The position numbers and the translations under genes were made by a program. Below, one piece after another: positions 16,616 to 25,928 of a DNA stretch of 64,000 bases (positions are counted from its first letter, which is position 1; each line of letters starts with the position of its first letter). The notes beneath the pieces are model-generated. The model worked only from the letters and a program-made list of their open reading frames with translations. It had not been told where the DNA came from and made no database searches. The stretch lies in contig NZ_LFIP02000006.1 of NCBI RefSeq assembly GCF_001189235.2, forward strand, positions 1-64,000, in the 5' to 3' direction. Source of the DNA: Bradyrhizobium embrapense. Its GTDB lineage: Bacteria > Pseudomonadota > Alphaproteobacteria > Rhizobiales > Xanthobacteraceae.

Positions 16616-17366
16616 TTTCCGAGGTCTTTCGCGCCCTCTCCAGCGCGTCCCCTTCATTCTGCTCTAACCGTACAAGCCTGCTATTCACCCCGTTGAAAGT
16701 TAGCGGCGACGTGACAAGACGCCCGCCGGTATCGGCCGAGCAGACGCCGTCTGCCTTATGTTACGCACTGCTAACTTCAGTGGCCAGCCACGGCCGCAAC
16801 TTGCGATAGTAGCCAGAAAGCCCCTAGGCATGGCTAGGGGTGTGCATTCTTCGTGCCAAGCAATAGTCGACAGTTTGGATGACGTTTGAGTTGGGTTTGT
16901 CTGCTTCCCGACATACTAACGTCTCGATGCTAGCAGTAGAGCTTGTCCGCAGCGGGCTCATCTTGATGCTGCCGTCTTTGCAACCACGCGAGCGACGTCG
17001 CTGGTGGATCAAAAAGCCTTCTGTTTTCGCTTTTGGCGCTTTAAATCGGCACCCCTGCAACAGCGCTGGGTTCCTCATGGTTAGTTTAGTCCGCCCAGTT
17101 CGTAAAAATTCCTGCTCCAAGCTGGTTGCGGTCACTCTTAGCCGGAACCGCCGATCTTCCGATAACCGAGGTTTAATGAGGATCGATGGCCGTCATACGA
17201 TACCTTGAGACAGCAAGTTCGTGCATTCGATGCGCTTCAGGAAAAGACGGCCAGAAACAATCTGGCCGCCTCTCACGATCGAAACCATCCGCCATGACCT
17301 GCGAAGGTGTTTGCACGGTTAAAGGATCAAGTTTCGAAGCGCGTCCCCCTGCGCTGTTCTCTTCGT

Positions 17367-17807
17367 TTACCAGATGAACTTAGCGCCATCCGGCAGTTCG
17401 CAGATGAATTCGCCCTGGTTCACGAGTTCGGTGGTCCCGACGACAAGCTTCGAAGCCCGCACCGTGAGCCTGCCTTCGCGGCTCAGGCTATGGCGGATGT
17501 ACTCGGTCACGGCATGCCCGGAGCTGTCCACCGTTTGGTGGGCGTTGGCGAAGCTAATGCCGTTCTGGGGGGTCACCCTGAAGGCATTGATGACCAGACC
17601 AGCCTGTGTTGCCGACGCAGCTTTGCCACCCTCCGCGGCTGTACAGTGGCTCATGTCCAGTACGAGCTTCACATTCTTGCCGGTCTGCAGGGCATGGAGC
17701 ACCTCGGTGTATTTCGGCGAGGGCTCATCGGCTCTCGTCATCGTGCTCACGCCTACGGTCGAAAGCAAGGACAATACGATCGCCAGTCCTTTGCCACTAC
17801 ACTTCAT
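17367..17807 (-). CDS. virK: VirK-family exported protein
   Basis: The start at 17807 follows GGGAGATGAG; the open frame begins further upstream at 17843. The 146-residue product has a signal peptide (MKCSGKGLAIVLSLLSTVG, cleavage probably after TRADE region) and the body pattern YTEVLHALQTGKNVKLVLDM followed by SHC, which matches the VirK family known from Agrobacterium and rhizobia. VirK is periplasmic or exported and of unclear function; rhizobial copies are often near T3SS or nodulation loci. It stands alone, upstream of the tts box and nod box region. Confidence 0.75.
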   Translation of the reverse strand: MKCSGKGLAIVLSLLSTVGVSTMTRADEPSPKYTEVLHALQTGKNVKLVLDMSHCTAAEGGKAASATQAGLVINAFRVTPQNGISFANAHQTVDSSGHAVTEYIRHSLSREGRLTVRASKLVVGTTELVNQGEFICELPDGAKFIW

Positions 17808-18441
17808 ACGCTCATCTCCCTCGATAAGTACCACAGATCGCACGCTGCAAGACGTCGTGTAAGCCGATTGGCGGATTTAAGACATCAAGCGTGCCTGCGA
17901 CAAAGACAATTTGCCGCAACTAGGCGCAAGTGGTTGTAACGGCTATTCCGACGTCACAACCTCGTAGGTCAGGTTTGCTAAAGCGGCTCGCCCTCGTGCA
18001 AAATCGACTAGCTAGAACGATTCGATCGAGCGTCGGCCGCTTGGAAACTACAAAACGGTAACCGGTCGCGCTCGTCCATTGCAGGTCCGACGGCTCCGAG
18101 AGGATGCCGTTCTTGCTCTTTGTAAGCAAACGACTTGAAAAGAACACGGCGGCCCGTCGCATCCGCCAGCTTGTCCATGTGATAGCCGGGCAAGGACTGC
18201 TGCCCCAGAGGGCGTACCCGCAAAGAGGTGGTGGTGGAGCGAACCTGGCGCGGCGGTCCGAACGAGCTCAGTCAAGGGACACGATCTCGGCCCACTCGAA
18301 ACAGCAACGACAGAGAGCACGAGACAGCGCCGACTTGTGATCCCTGGCTTTGCGCGTCTTCCTTCTGGCTGACGATCGCCTCACTGACCAAATCCATCCG
18401 GCTCCCCTCAAAGGCCAAGGCAAATGGCTTCCTTCCTGGTC

Positions 18442-18473
18442 CGTCAGCTTCTCGAAAGCTGCGCCTGCGATAG
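18442..18473 (+). promoter_or_regulatory. tts box (TtsI-binding promoter motif)
   Basis: CGTCAGCTTCTCGAAAGCT is followed by GCGCCTGCGATAG, a close match to the rhizobial tts box core GTCAGCTT-n-TCGAAAGCT. The same 18-base core occurs at 35260 (nopX) and 38067 (nopC). It points right, toward the decayed gene starting near 18510. Confidence 0.85.
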
Positions 18474-18509
18474 TTTGCGCCAATAGCCGGCACTCGAATG
18501 GAGACTGAA

Positions 18510-19057
18510 ATGAATGTTGATCCCCGGAATGCCGCCGACACTCCATTCGGGGTTCACGACGTGCTGCAGCAGCCGAGCCGGATCGACAGGCAGGCTGGCA
18601 TATGCGCGGCCAGACGACCACATCTGCCTTGGTATCGTTGGTCGAGGATCCGGAAACATTCGCCGTTTCGTGCGATACTTGGGCGAGAGCGATCGCCAAC
18701 AATGCGGACGCGCTGCACACCTATACGGTACCGACGTCCGCGGTCTGAACGCCTGACGACGTGCTGAGCAGCATCGGTCTTGGAATGAATGCCGACGATC
18801 CGGACCACATCGACGGGGACGTCTATTTGATGTGCTCACTCGGCAGAACTCCAACCCGAGAGACTGAGCGCCTGTTCCTGGGCGGCAACTTGGAGAGCTA
18901 CCGGGCCGCCAGCGAAGCAAATCCCTACAAGCGCGGGAGTAATGCATCGATACTCTGTCGACCGCGCCATTTAGTATGGTTCGTTTTGGTTCATGCACCA
19001 AGACAACCACCTCATGGTAGACCTGGAGCACGGCACACCTCACGCGTAACAGTTTGA
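18510..19057 (+). pseudogene. Broken gene downstream of a tts box (possible former effector)
   Basis: An ATG at 18510 (or 18498) starts MNVDPRNAADTPFGVHDVLQ. At about 18590 the coding character moves to another frame: GQTTTSALVSLVEDPETFAV, CDTWARAIANNADALHTYTV, then a TGA at 18746 and, in the same frame, DDVLSSIGLGMNADDPDHID and GDVYLMCSLGRTP. The second frame has the high third-position GC expected of a real gene. A frameshift plus a nonsense codon therefore split a gene of about 180 residues. Position 35 bases behind a tts box suggests a T3SS-secreted product, but I do not recognise the family. Confidence 0.45.
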
Positions 19058-19407
19058 GCATAGGGCGTGGCGCGACCGATGTCTGATCAACTCGCCGATC
19101 GAACGGGGCAGCCCCCTACGCAATGCGCTACGGGCGGTGAGGGCTCCGAGAGAGAAAGTCGCACTACGACGGAGGAGCTGGCCGTTCGGGGCATCTTGGT
19201 ATCTTGGCTACGTTCCCACATCGCACTGCATCAATTTGTTAGTGGCCATCACGCGTGGCCGGAGGCGTGACGAAGTAAACCTCTGAACGCGAAGTATCGC
19301 CCCTTTTAGCTAGCACGACCTGACATTGAAGCGCGATCAACGCTTTGGCCGCGACCGCTTCAGCTATTCACTCGTCTGCGACAGGCGATACTGTTGCAGC
19401 AGGGCCG

Positions 19408-19456
19408 ATCCGTCACCTGGATGTGTTCCATCAAAACAATCGATTTTGCTGATCGC
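19408..19456 (+). promoter_or_regulatory. nod box (NodD-binding promoter)
   Basis: ATCCGTCACCTGGATG leads to CCATCAAAACAATCGATTTT and GCTGATCG, in the order and spacing of the rhizobial nod box consensus (ATCCA-...-GATG-...-ATC-AAACAATCGATTTTACCAATC). It points right. ttsI begins about 1.5 kb downstream with only one small gene between. In other rhizobia ttsI transcription is flavonoid- and NodD-dependent through such a box, so this is probably the entry point of the T3SS regulatory cascade. Confidence 0.85.
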
Positions 19457-20574
19457 ACCAAAGCCCCTCATAGTCGACCGCGATCTATGGAGGCAGCATT
19501 CAAAATGACGTCTGGCAATCGATTCTCTCCTCAGTTCCTTGATGATCAAATTGGCTCGCGCGATCGCTCGTCCGCATCTCGGCTGTTAGCCCATGCCCGT
19601 CACGCGAACGCATACCCGCCCCGGTCTTCCCGCAATATTGCCGCGCATGAGGCGGATCCGTCGATCGTCCGATTGTGATGCCATGGCTTTGCCCAAAGCC
19701 TGGCACGAACGACTGGCTCTTCGTGCACATCCATGGCTCTGGCGCTAAGCTTGATCGGACGGCGAAATGCTCACGACCTGGATAGCGCAAGACCGCCATG
19801 CGCAGGTCGATGGTCTGGTCTAAACTGTATCGCCGCTATCTCACGAGGCTTTCGAGCCTGATGGCGCCGCTACAAGAAGTCGTCAAAGCGCTTGAATCTC
19901 ACCTAGCGTCAGATTGTAGGATTTACGACAGTCTCGCGACAGAGCCCGCTCGCGTGAACTCTTCCTGACAGGTAGCAAGAATTGCGAACGTCTCAAAAAC
20001 TCAATGCACGGCCGCTCCGCCTCGTTACACTCGATGGCTTCTCTTCAGAGCGTACATCGTGCATCGCTTCTGCGCACAGCGTAGGACGACTCGCCCCACG
20101 CGTAGCCAGGCCAGGATCCAGCGGGCGAGAAGAACGCGAGCAGTCACAATTTTGTCTGCCGGTCATACGCCGAGTTTCGGATCAGATCATTGTCTCGTGG
20201 TTTAGCCGTGTGACGACACGGAGCCTGGGCAACCACCTCAGGCGATGCGCGCTCGCAACGCCGGACTCGATTCCTCCTTCGTTCGCTGCATTCGCTCCGC
20301 GGCGGCATGGGAGGACTCCGGCGCGACCGCACTTTGGACGATTGGCACCTCGCGCGGCAATCACCGGCCAACGAGAGGATGTCTATCCAGCCAACAGGCG
20401 TATTGATCTTTCGTCGTGCATCTCGGCTTCTTCCAACACATCGGCCAGATGCACAGCGCGTGAACTGTCTTAAAAAACGCGAAAAACCTTGCATTGCCGT
20501 GGCTTGACGACACTACAGGCTCAACAGCCTAGCAGGACCGACCGCGGATTAAGACGAATTGAGGGAGTTTCAAA

Positions 20575-20919
20575 ATGTCAGCTTCGCTAGTTTGTTCGGC
20601 CAATTCAGCCGCTCTCACTTGCGATTTCGTTTCACTCGCGCGGTTTGGCGTAATCGCTCCTGCCGGCGGCGGCCTCGGCCCACAGATGCATCAGCGCGCA
20701 GCCAAGGCTTTCAACCTTGTTGGAAATAGCGGAGCTCTTGCTGACATGCATGGTCTTTTGAACGGTGTCGCCGGCGGACGCGATGCGCGGCAAGCCGCCT
20801 ATCCGATGACGATAGACCGGCAAACATTGATCGCCTGCCACTATGCTCCATCCTGGCATTTCCGACTTTTCGAATTCACGTCAAAGCGGCCGCCCACCGA
20901 GCCACATGGTCAACCGTGA
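20575..20919 (+). CDS. Hypothetical protein between nod box and ttsI (114 aa)
   Basis: The ATG follows GAGGGAG at a good distance. The product (MSASLVCSANSAALTCDFVS then RFGVIAPAGGGLGPQMHQRA) has no recognisable domain, and its C-terminal third looks poorly conserved in character. It lies 39 bases before ttsI on the same strand, so it would be part of a nod-box transcript. Real gene status is uncertain. Apart from the nod box, the stretch 19058-20574 shows no supportable gene. Confidence 0.4.
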   Translation: MSASLVCSANSAALTCDFVSLARFGVIAPAGGGLGPQMHQRAAKAFNLVGNSGALADMHGLLNGVAGGRDARQAAYPMTIDRQTLIACHYAPSWHFRLFEFTSKRPPTEPHGQP

Positions 20920-20958
20920 CACGCTCAAGTCCTGCCGAGGATGGACGAGAGGCAATGA

Positions 20959-21648
20959 ATGCGAATTCTCCTGGTTGATCATCATGCGGACTTTGGCCGC
21001 GCCGTGAAGGAAGCGCTCTTGAATTGCGGCTTCGCCGTCGATGTGACGCGCACACTGGATGAGGCGTCGGCCGCGCTGGAATGCGCGAACTACCACATGG
21101 TCCTGCTGGAATCTGTCTTGCCCGACGGAGACGGACTGGATTGGCTGAAGCAGTTGCGGCGCGAGCGACGATCAATGCCGGCGATGATGATGAGCAGTCT
21201 CAATGATCTCAGCCGCCGAATTGCAACTTTCAATGCAGGTGCGGATGATTTCCTGCCCAAGCCCGTGTCTATCGACGAACTCATCGCCCGCATGCGGGCC
21301 ATCCTGCGACGATCGACGCAAATGACGGCGCCGGTGGTGACATTCGGCAATCTGCATTTCGACCCTATCGCAAGGCAAGTCTCGGTTGGCGGCCGGATAC
21401 TGAGAATTGCGCGGCGCGAAGTGTGCATTCTCGAACATCTGCTCAACCGCGCCGGCCGCACCGTGCCGCGCACATCGCTGGAAGATAGCTTGTATGCGTT
21501 TGACGACGAGGTCTCGACCAACGCGCTGGAAGTCGGGATCTATCGCTTACGCGCGCATTTGAACCAGGCCGGTGCGACGCTCAGGATCAAGACCGCGCGC
21601 GGGGTCGGCTACACCCTTGAACTCGTCGGCGCGGCATCGGCTGCCTAG
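20959..21648 (+). CDS. ttsI: TtsI, T3SS transcriptional activator (response-regulator family)
   Basis: A 229-residue two-domain regulator: receiver domain (residues 1-115; MRILLVDHHADFGRAVKEAL) and OmpR/PhoB-type winged helix (about 130-222; LRIARREVCILEHLLNRAGR, ending IKTARGVGYTLELV). The phospho-acceptor aspartate is replaced by glutamate (MVLLESVLPDGDG, E51), a known trait of rhizobial TtsI, which suggests activity without phosphorylation. TtsI binds tts boxes and switches on T3SS, effector and related genes. It is followed by rhcC2 and a lipoprotein gene in the arrangement known from other rhizobia. Confidence 0.93.
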   Translation: MRILLVDHHADFGRAVKEALLNCGFAVDVTRTLDEASAALECANYHMVLLESVLPDGDGLDWLKQLRRERRSMPAMMMSSLNDLSRRIATFNAGADDFLPKPVSIDELIARMRAILRRSTQMTAPVVTFGNLHFDPIARQVSVGGRILRIARREVCILEHLLNRAGRTVPRTSLEDSLYAFDDEVSTNALEVGIYRLRAHLNQAGATLRIKTARGVGYTLELVGAASAA

Positions 21649-21716
21649 CAATCTAACTTGAAAGCAACAATCCCTTGAAGGTCGTCAAGAATGCTGCCGG
21701 CGCCAATCTGCCGCTC

Positions 21717-23132
21717 ATGGTCATGATAGCGCAACGCTCTGCCGCTCTGCCGCGCTTGTGCTATGTCCTGTGCGGACTTGCTCTGCTATTTCCGCTTGCA
21801 GGCGCAGCCGAGACAAAACGGGACAGCAAAGGAGAGCCGCCACATTCGGCGCCTGGCAGCACCACCGGCACGCTCAATCTCACCTCCTCACAGGGCAAGA
21901 CGGTTCATCTGAACGCGCCGGCAGCGAGCATTTTTGTTGCCGACCCGGCGATCGCCGACTATCAGGCGCCATCGAGCAGCACGATATTCGTATTTGGCAA
22001 AAAATCCGGACGAACCAGCCTGTTCGCGTTGAACGAAAACGGCGAGGCTCTCGCCGAGCTGCGCGTCGTCGTCACCCAGCCGATCGAGGACCTGCGTGCC
22101 ACGCTGAAGGCTGAGATCGGCGATTATCCGATCCAGGTCAGCTATACCCCACGCGGCGCAATCCTTGGCGGCACGGCTCCCAACGCCGATATCGTCGAGA
22201 CGGCCAGGAAGGTGACCGAGCAGTTTCTCGGTCCGGGTGCGCTGGTCGTCAATAAGATTCAGGTGGCAGGTTCGCTGCAGGTGAATCTGAGTGTGCGGGT
22301 GGCGGAAGTCTCCCGCAGTGCCGTCAAGGACCTCAATATCAACTTCACGGCTTCCGGTCCGAACGGCGCTTTCCTTGCCACGGGAAAAAGTGGCGGTTCC
22401 GGATCGGCCAGCGGCGGCGGCACGATCGGCATCGGGTACAGCGCTGGCAATATCAACCTGAGCGCTGTTCTCGACGCACTCGCCAGCGAGCACCTCGCCT
22501 CGATCCTGGCTGAACCGAACCTGACCGCCATGTCCGGGGAATCCGCAAGTTTTCTGGCAGGTGGCGAATTTCCGATTCCGGTGATGCAGGACAACCGGCA
22601 AGTCTCGGTCCAATTCCGACAATTCGGAATCAGCCTGGAGTTCATCCCAACCGTCCTCAGCAATAATCAGATCAATATCCATGTGAAGCCTGAAGTCAGC
22701 GAACTGTCGAAAGAAGGCGAGGTCAGCGTCAACGGAATATCGGTGCCCGGCCTCTCCACGCGTCGTGCCAGTACTGTCGTTGAGCTTGCCAGCGGTCAAA
22801 GCTTCGCCATTGGGGGGCTTATCAGGCGCAATTTCAGTACCGACATCGGCACTTTTCCTTGGTTAGGCGATGTTCCGATCCTTGGTGTGCTGTTTCGCTC
22901 CTCTTCATTTCAGAAGCAGGAGACCGAACTGGTCATCATTGTCACTCCCTACATCGTCCGACCGGGATCTAGCCCGGCCAAGATGAGCGCTCCAACTGAT
23001 CGCATCGGGCCGCCTTCGGACGCAGGGCGCACCCTGACGAATACGCTGGCTGGTTCGTCGAAGGGCCATGAGGCGGCGCCCGCCACGGCCAGATCGGGTG
23101 CAACCGTCGGTGCCGGCTTTATCATAGAATGA
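21717..23132 (+). CDS. rhcC2: RhcC2, secretin (outer-membrane ring) component of the T3SS
   Basis: A 471-residue exported protein; ATG at 21717 is preferred over a TTG at 21675, neither with a clear ribosome site. After a hydrophobic leader (LCYVLCGLALLFPLAGAAE) come a CpaC-type N-terminal domain (HLNAPAASIFVADPAIADYQ, FGKKSGRTSLFALNENGE), a BON-like region, then the secretin core (LASILAEPNLTAMSGESASF, LAGGEFPIPV, IGTFPWLGDVPILGVLFRSS) ending ETELVIIVTPYIV. Rhizobial T3SS split the secretin between RhcC1 (33295) and RhcC2; RhcC2 resembles pilus secretin CpaC. It follows ttsI by 68 bases. Confidence 0.9.
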   Translation: MVMIAQRSAALPRLCYVLCGLALLFPLAGAAETKRDSKGEPPHSAPGSTTGTLNLTSSQGKTVHLNAPAASIFVADPAIADYQAPSSSTIFVFGKKSGRTSLFALNENGEALAELRVVVTQPIEDLRATLKAEIGDYPIQVSYTPRGAILGGTAPNADIVETARKVTEQFLGPGALVVNKIQVAGSLQVNLSVRVAEVSRSAVKDLNINFTASGPNGAFLATGKSGGSGSASGGGTIGIGYSAGNINLSAVLDALASEHLASILAEPNLTAMSGESASFLAGGEFPIPVMQDNRQVSVQFRQFGISLEFIPTVLSNNQINIHVKPEVSELSKEGEVSVNGISVPGLSTRRASTVVELASGQSFAIGGLIRRNFSTDIGTFPWLGDVPILGVLFRSSSFQKQETELVIIVTPYIVRPGSSPAKMSAPTDRIGPPSDAGRTLTNTLAGSSKGHEAAPATARSGATVGAGFIIE

Positions 23133-23141
23133 GGACTGCCA

Positions 23142-23774
23142 ATGACCTTGCGACACCTATGTCTTTTGATCCCAGTTGCGGCGGCCCTTGGCGGATGTGC
23201 AAATAGTGCTGCGATTTCTTCCGGACCGGCTGGACAAGCGGCTCGGGTGGAGCAGAAGACCAGTGTCCTGCTGCTTCAAAATCTTCGTCGCAACGAAAAG
23301 TACGGCCTGCGGGATTTCATTGCGAATGCCAGCCGCGGCCGGCGCGATGCACTCCAACTCGACGTCGCCGGCTCACCGCGGCTCGTAGCGCAGGTTGCCC
23401 ATGAGGCGCGCGCGATGGGCGTTGCCCCCTACAATATCCGCCTGTCCGCCTCTCCCGTCGATCTACCCGCACATTTCGGGGTCCGGATCGAGGCAATTAC
23501 CTACGAGGCACATCCTGCCGTCTGTCCGCCGCTCGCTGTCACGGGCCCTTCTCTAGGCGACAATTCGTTTGATCCAACGCTTGGCTGCTCAGTCCGCAAT
23601 AACCTCGCCGTCATGGTCAACGATCCTGGCGACCTGCTAGGCAATGGCGCCGTCATGCCGACCAGTGGTGATCGTGCAGTGCTTCCCATCACAGCTCGTG
23701 GGCCCGCGGCGACCGGCAATCGCAGCAATTTGGAGGATGGAACCCAAAACAGGGGGGCGCCAGAAACCCAATAA
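23142..23774 (+). CDS. CpaD-like lipoprotein linked to RhcC2
   Basis: A 210-residue protein with a lipoprotein signal (MTLRHLCLLIPVAAALGGCA, lipobox LGGC). The body shows features of the CpaD pilus-assembly lipoprotein family: LQNLRRNEKYGLRDFIANAS, GRRDALQLDVAGSP and, near the C-terminus, FDPTLGCSVRNNLAVMVNDP followed by GDLL. It begins 9 bases after the rhcC2 stop. The pair CpaC-like secretin plus CpaD-like lipoprotein suggests this part of the rhizobial T3SS was built from a Tad pilus module. It probably acts as pilotin or scaffold for RhcC2; this is inferred. Confidence 0.8.
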   Translation: MTLRHLCLLIPVAAALGGCANSAAISSGPAGQAARVEQKTSVLLLQNLRRNEKYGLRDFIANASRGRRDALQLDVAGSPRLVAQVAHEARAMGVAPYNIRLSASPVDLPAHFGVRIEAITYEAHPAVCPPLAVTGPSLGDNSFDPTLGCSVRNNLAVMVNDPGDLLGNGAVMPTSGDRAVLPITARGPAATGNRSNLEDGTQNRGAPETQ

Positions 23775-23957
23775 GCGGCTCGCAACATCCGGGCAGGACG
23801 AACGACGCTGGACACTCTGGTTTCCATATCAGTCTTGCGATGGGCCGACGAGGCTCCTGGAGTCCTGTCTTTGCTCAGCCGTCGTTTTTGGATCGCGCAG
23901 CTTGTACCAGGTTCTGCGACAATAGGGTCTTTGCGCGAAGGTCTGAGCGTATCGACA

Positions 23958-24995
23958 CTATACAAAGCCGGCGGCAAACACCGCCTTTGCGACTCTCTCA
24001 AAACAATCCATCGGAACGGCCTTACCCATCCCACCTTTGCGGATCAGCTGCCGCGCCAACACATGATCCTCGACAATGCTCAGACGCTGGGCGCGCGCCT
24101 GCGCCAGTAACTGTGCCGCCACCGCGCCTTCACCGCGGCACACCAGAACCGGGACGCCTGTCTCGCCCCGAACGTAGCGCAGGCCAATCACCGTCGCCGG
24201 TCCACTCAATATCAATGTTGCCCGGTGGATGCCGAGCGGAGACTCGTTCGCCGACTCGCGACGGATCCTGCGGTGTTGACCCTTGATGTGCGGATTACCA
24301 TCCTGTTCCTTGGACTCGCGCTTGGCCTCGCTCTGCGTCATGCGCATGTCGCGCAGGAACAACCAACGCTGAATGAGCAGATCGGCCAGCCCACCAATCA
24401 AAAAGGCGCCGGCAGCAATCGTTATCAGTACTTTCAGCTCGTTAAAGACAACACCAAGGCAGCTCAAATCGCACACCGGCAAATAGACCAGTGCCCTCCA
24501 ACCTGCGAGCACAGTGAAGAGGAACGTGGCACCAAGAACCAATACTTTGACGAGGGACTTTCCAAGCTCGACAAGCGAGCGCTGGGAGACAATCCGCTTC
24601 AGCCCTTTCACCGGATCCAATTTCTCAAAACTGGGTTTCAACGGCTCGACGGAAATCGTCAACCCGCCGTTGGCCAAGACGCCGGCCAAGACGGCCGCAA
24701 CCAACGCCGCACCCAGGATGGGAGCTACGGCTGCCATAGAAAGGTCCACCAATCCGACCAACGCCTGCCCGACCGCGCTGTTGAACGGCTGGCCCTGCAG
24801 CTTGTCGGTGAGCTGCACGGCTTCGCGCCATGCGTCTACGATCGGGCCCCCCCTGAGGCAAAGGCAGCCGAAACCAGCGCAAAGGCTTGCCGCGGTCACA
24901 AAATCGGCGCTGCGCGGGCTCTGCCCTTTCTTACGCGCGTCCCTCAGCTTCTTGTGGCTTGGTGGAAGCTTTTTCTCTTCACTCGTGTCGTTCAT
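23958..24995 (-). CDS. rhcU: RhcU, T3SS export apparatus switch protein (SctU/FlhB family)
   Basis: Starts MNDTSEEKKLPPSHKKLRDA at 24995, overlapping the rhcT stop (ATGA). At 345 residues it has the SctU layout: basic N-terminus, four membrane segments and a cytoplasmic tail (VIGLRYVRGETGVPVLVCRG, EDHVLARQLIRKGGMGKAVP). The autocleavage tetrad NPTH that most SctU/FlhB proteins carry just before the GLRY segment is missing; the aligned residues are SGPA (264-267). The protein otherwise looks intact, so either switching works without cleavage or this protein is impaired. Confidence 0.9.
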   Translation of the reverse strand: MNDTSEEKKLPPSHKKLRDARKKGQSPRSADFVTAASLCAGFGCLCLRGGPIVDAWREAVQLTDKLQGQPFNSAVGQALVGLVDLSMAAVAPILGAALVAAVLAGVLANGGLTISVEPLKPSFEKLDPVKGLKRIVSQRSLVELGKSLVKVLVLGATFLFTVLAGWRALVYLPVCDLSCLGVVFNELKVLITIAAGAFLIGGLADLLIQRWLFLRDMRMTQSEAKRESKEQDGNPHIKGQHRRIRRESANESPLGIHRATLILSGPATVIGLRYVRGETGVPVLVCRGEGAVAAQLLAQARAQRLSIVEDHVLARQLIRKGGMGKAVPMDCFERVAKAVFAAGFV

Positions 24996-25807
24996 TTCAA
25001 GAACTTCTCGAGCCACTCCAGCACACCGTCGAACTGAACGATCTCGGCTCCCATATATTCGATCAGGAAGACGGCGTAGCTCACCATGATGATGCCAAAG
25101 GCGGCATTCTTGATAGTCGGAGAAAGATCGTTCAGCTTGATTTGCGGCGCAAAGCGCCCGAGCAGCATGAGGGATACGTCAATCAGAAGCAGCAGAGCCA
25201 GCACGGGCCCGGCGACCACGAGGGTCGTGTGCATGATATGGTCGAGAAGCTTGATAAACTCCATTGCCCCCTGCTCGGTCAGGGGCGGTAGCAGTCGATA
25301 CACGGGCCAGATCAGATAACTTCCGTAGAGGCACCTGATCATTGTGTTCAGGCCCCCCGATACAACGAAGATCGTAACCGCCGCAGTTCCGAGAAAGAGC
25401 CCCATTGCGGAGGTTTGACTGCGCGTCGCAGGATCGTCTACGTGGCTTGAGATGCCGCGCTGGGTATCAATGATGTCACCAACTGCTTGGATGCTCCAAA
25501 GTGGTATGCTGAGCAGAAAGCCGAATAATAGGCCGATAAATATCTCCTTCACGCCGAGGAGCGCGACCGCAATCATACGGGTGCCGGGATCCAGCGTCTG
25601 CAAGCCGCTCTTGATTTGCATCAAGCAAGGCAATCCAATCACAACCGTCGCGCTTGCACGGATCATCCCGCTAATGTGCGGCCGGGTGAATACCGGATGA
25701 ACCAGCATAATGCCAAGCGCCCGGGCCGCGCCAAGTCCGGCCGCAACGACGAATTCGACGGCAGTCTGAACCAGACTTTGCGTCTCGGTGGGTGACAACG
25801 CATCCAT
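24992..25807 (-). CDS. rhcT: RhcT, T3SS inner-membrane export component (SctT)
   Basis: The ATG at 25807 (MDALSPTETQSLVQTAVEFV) is preferred to a TTG at 25834. The 271-residue protein has six or more membrane segments and the SctT/FliR marks GLPCLMQIKSGLQ, GVKEIFIGLLFGFLLSIPLW and IQAVGDIIDTQRG. It overlaps rhcU. It forms part of the SctRST export gate. Unusually, about 0.7 kb separates it from rhcS, with a tts-box match in the gap, so rhcT-rhcU may have its own TtsI-dependent promoter. Confidence 0.92.
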   Translation of the reverse strand: MDALSPTETQSLVQTAVEFVVAAGLGAARALGIMLVHPVFTRPHISGMIRASATVVIGLPCLMQIKSGLQTLDPGTRMIAVALLGVKEIFIGLLFGFLLSIPLWSIQAVGDIIDTQRGISSHVDDPATRSQTSAMGLFLGTAAVTIFVVSGGLNTMIRCLYGSYLIWPVYRLLPPLTEQGAMEFIKLLDHIMHTTLVVAGPVLALLLLIDVSLMLLGRFAPQIKLNDLSPTIKNAAFGIIMVSYAVFLIEYMGAEIVQFDGVLEWLEKFLK

Positions 25808-25928
25808 TTGAGTCCAGCTCGCCGCTCGCTTCAAGCCAATCTAATCGCCCGTGCCTCGCCATGATGCAAGGCGTCAAGCACTCTGCTGGTCATCTACCTC
25901 GTGTCCTAGCGGTTGCAGAGCGACATAC

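Noticed and set aside
21888..22799. 303-codon minus-strand frame within rhcC2
   Set aside because: Antisense shadow of the secretin gene; no ribosome site or domain.
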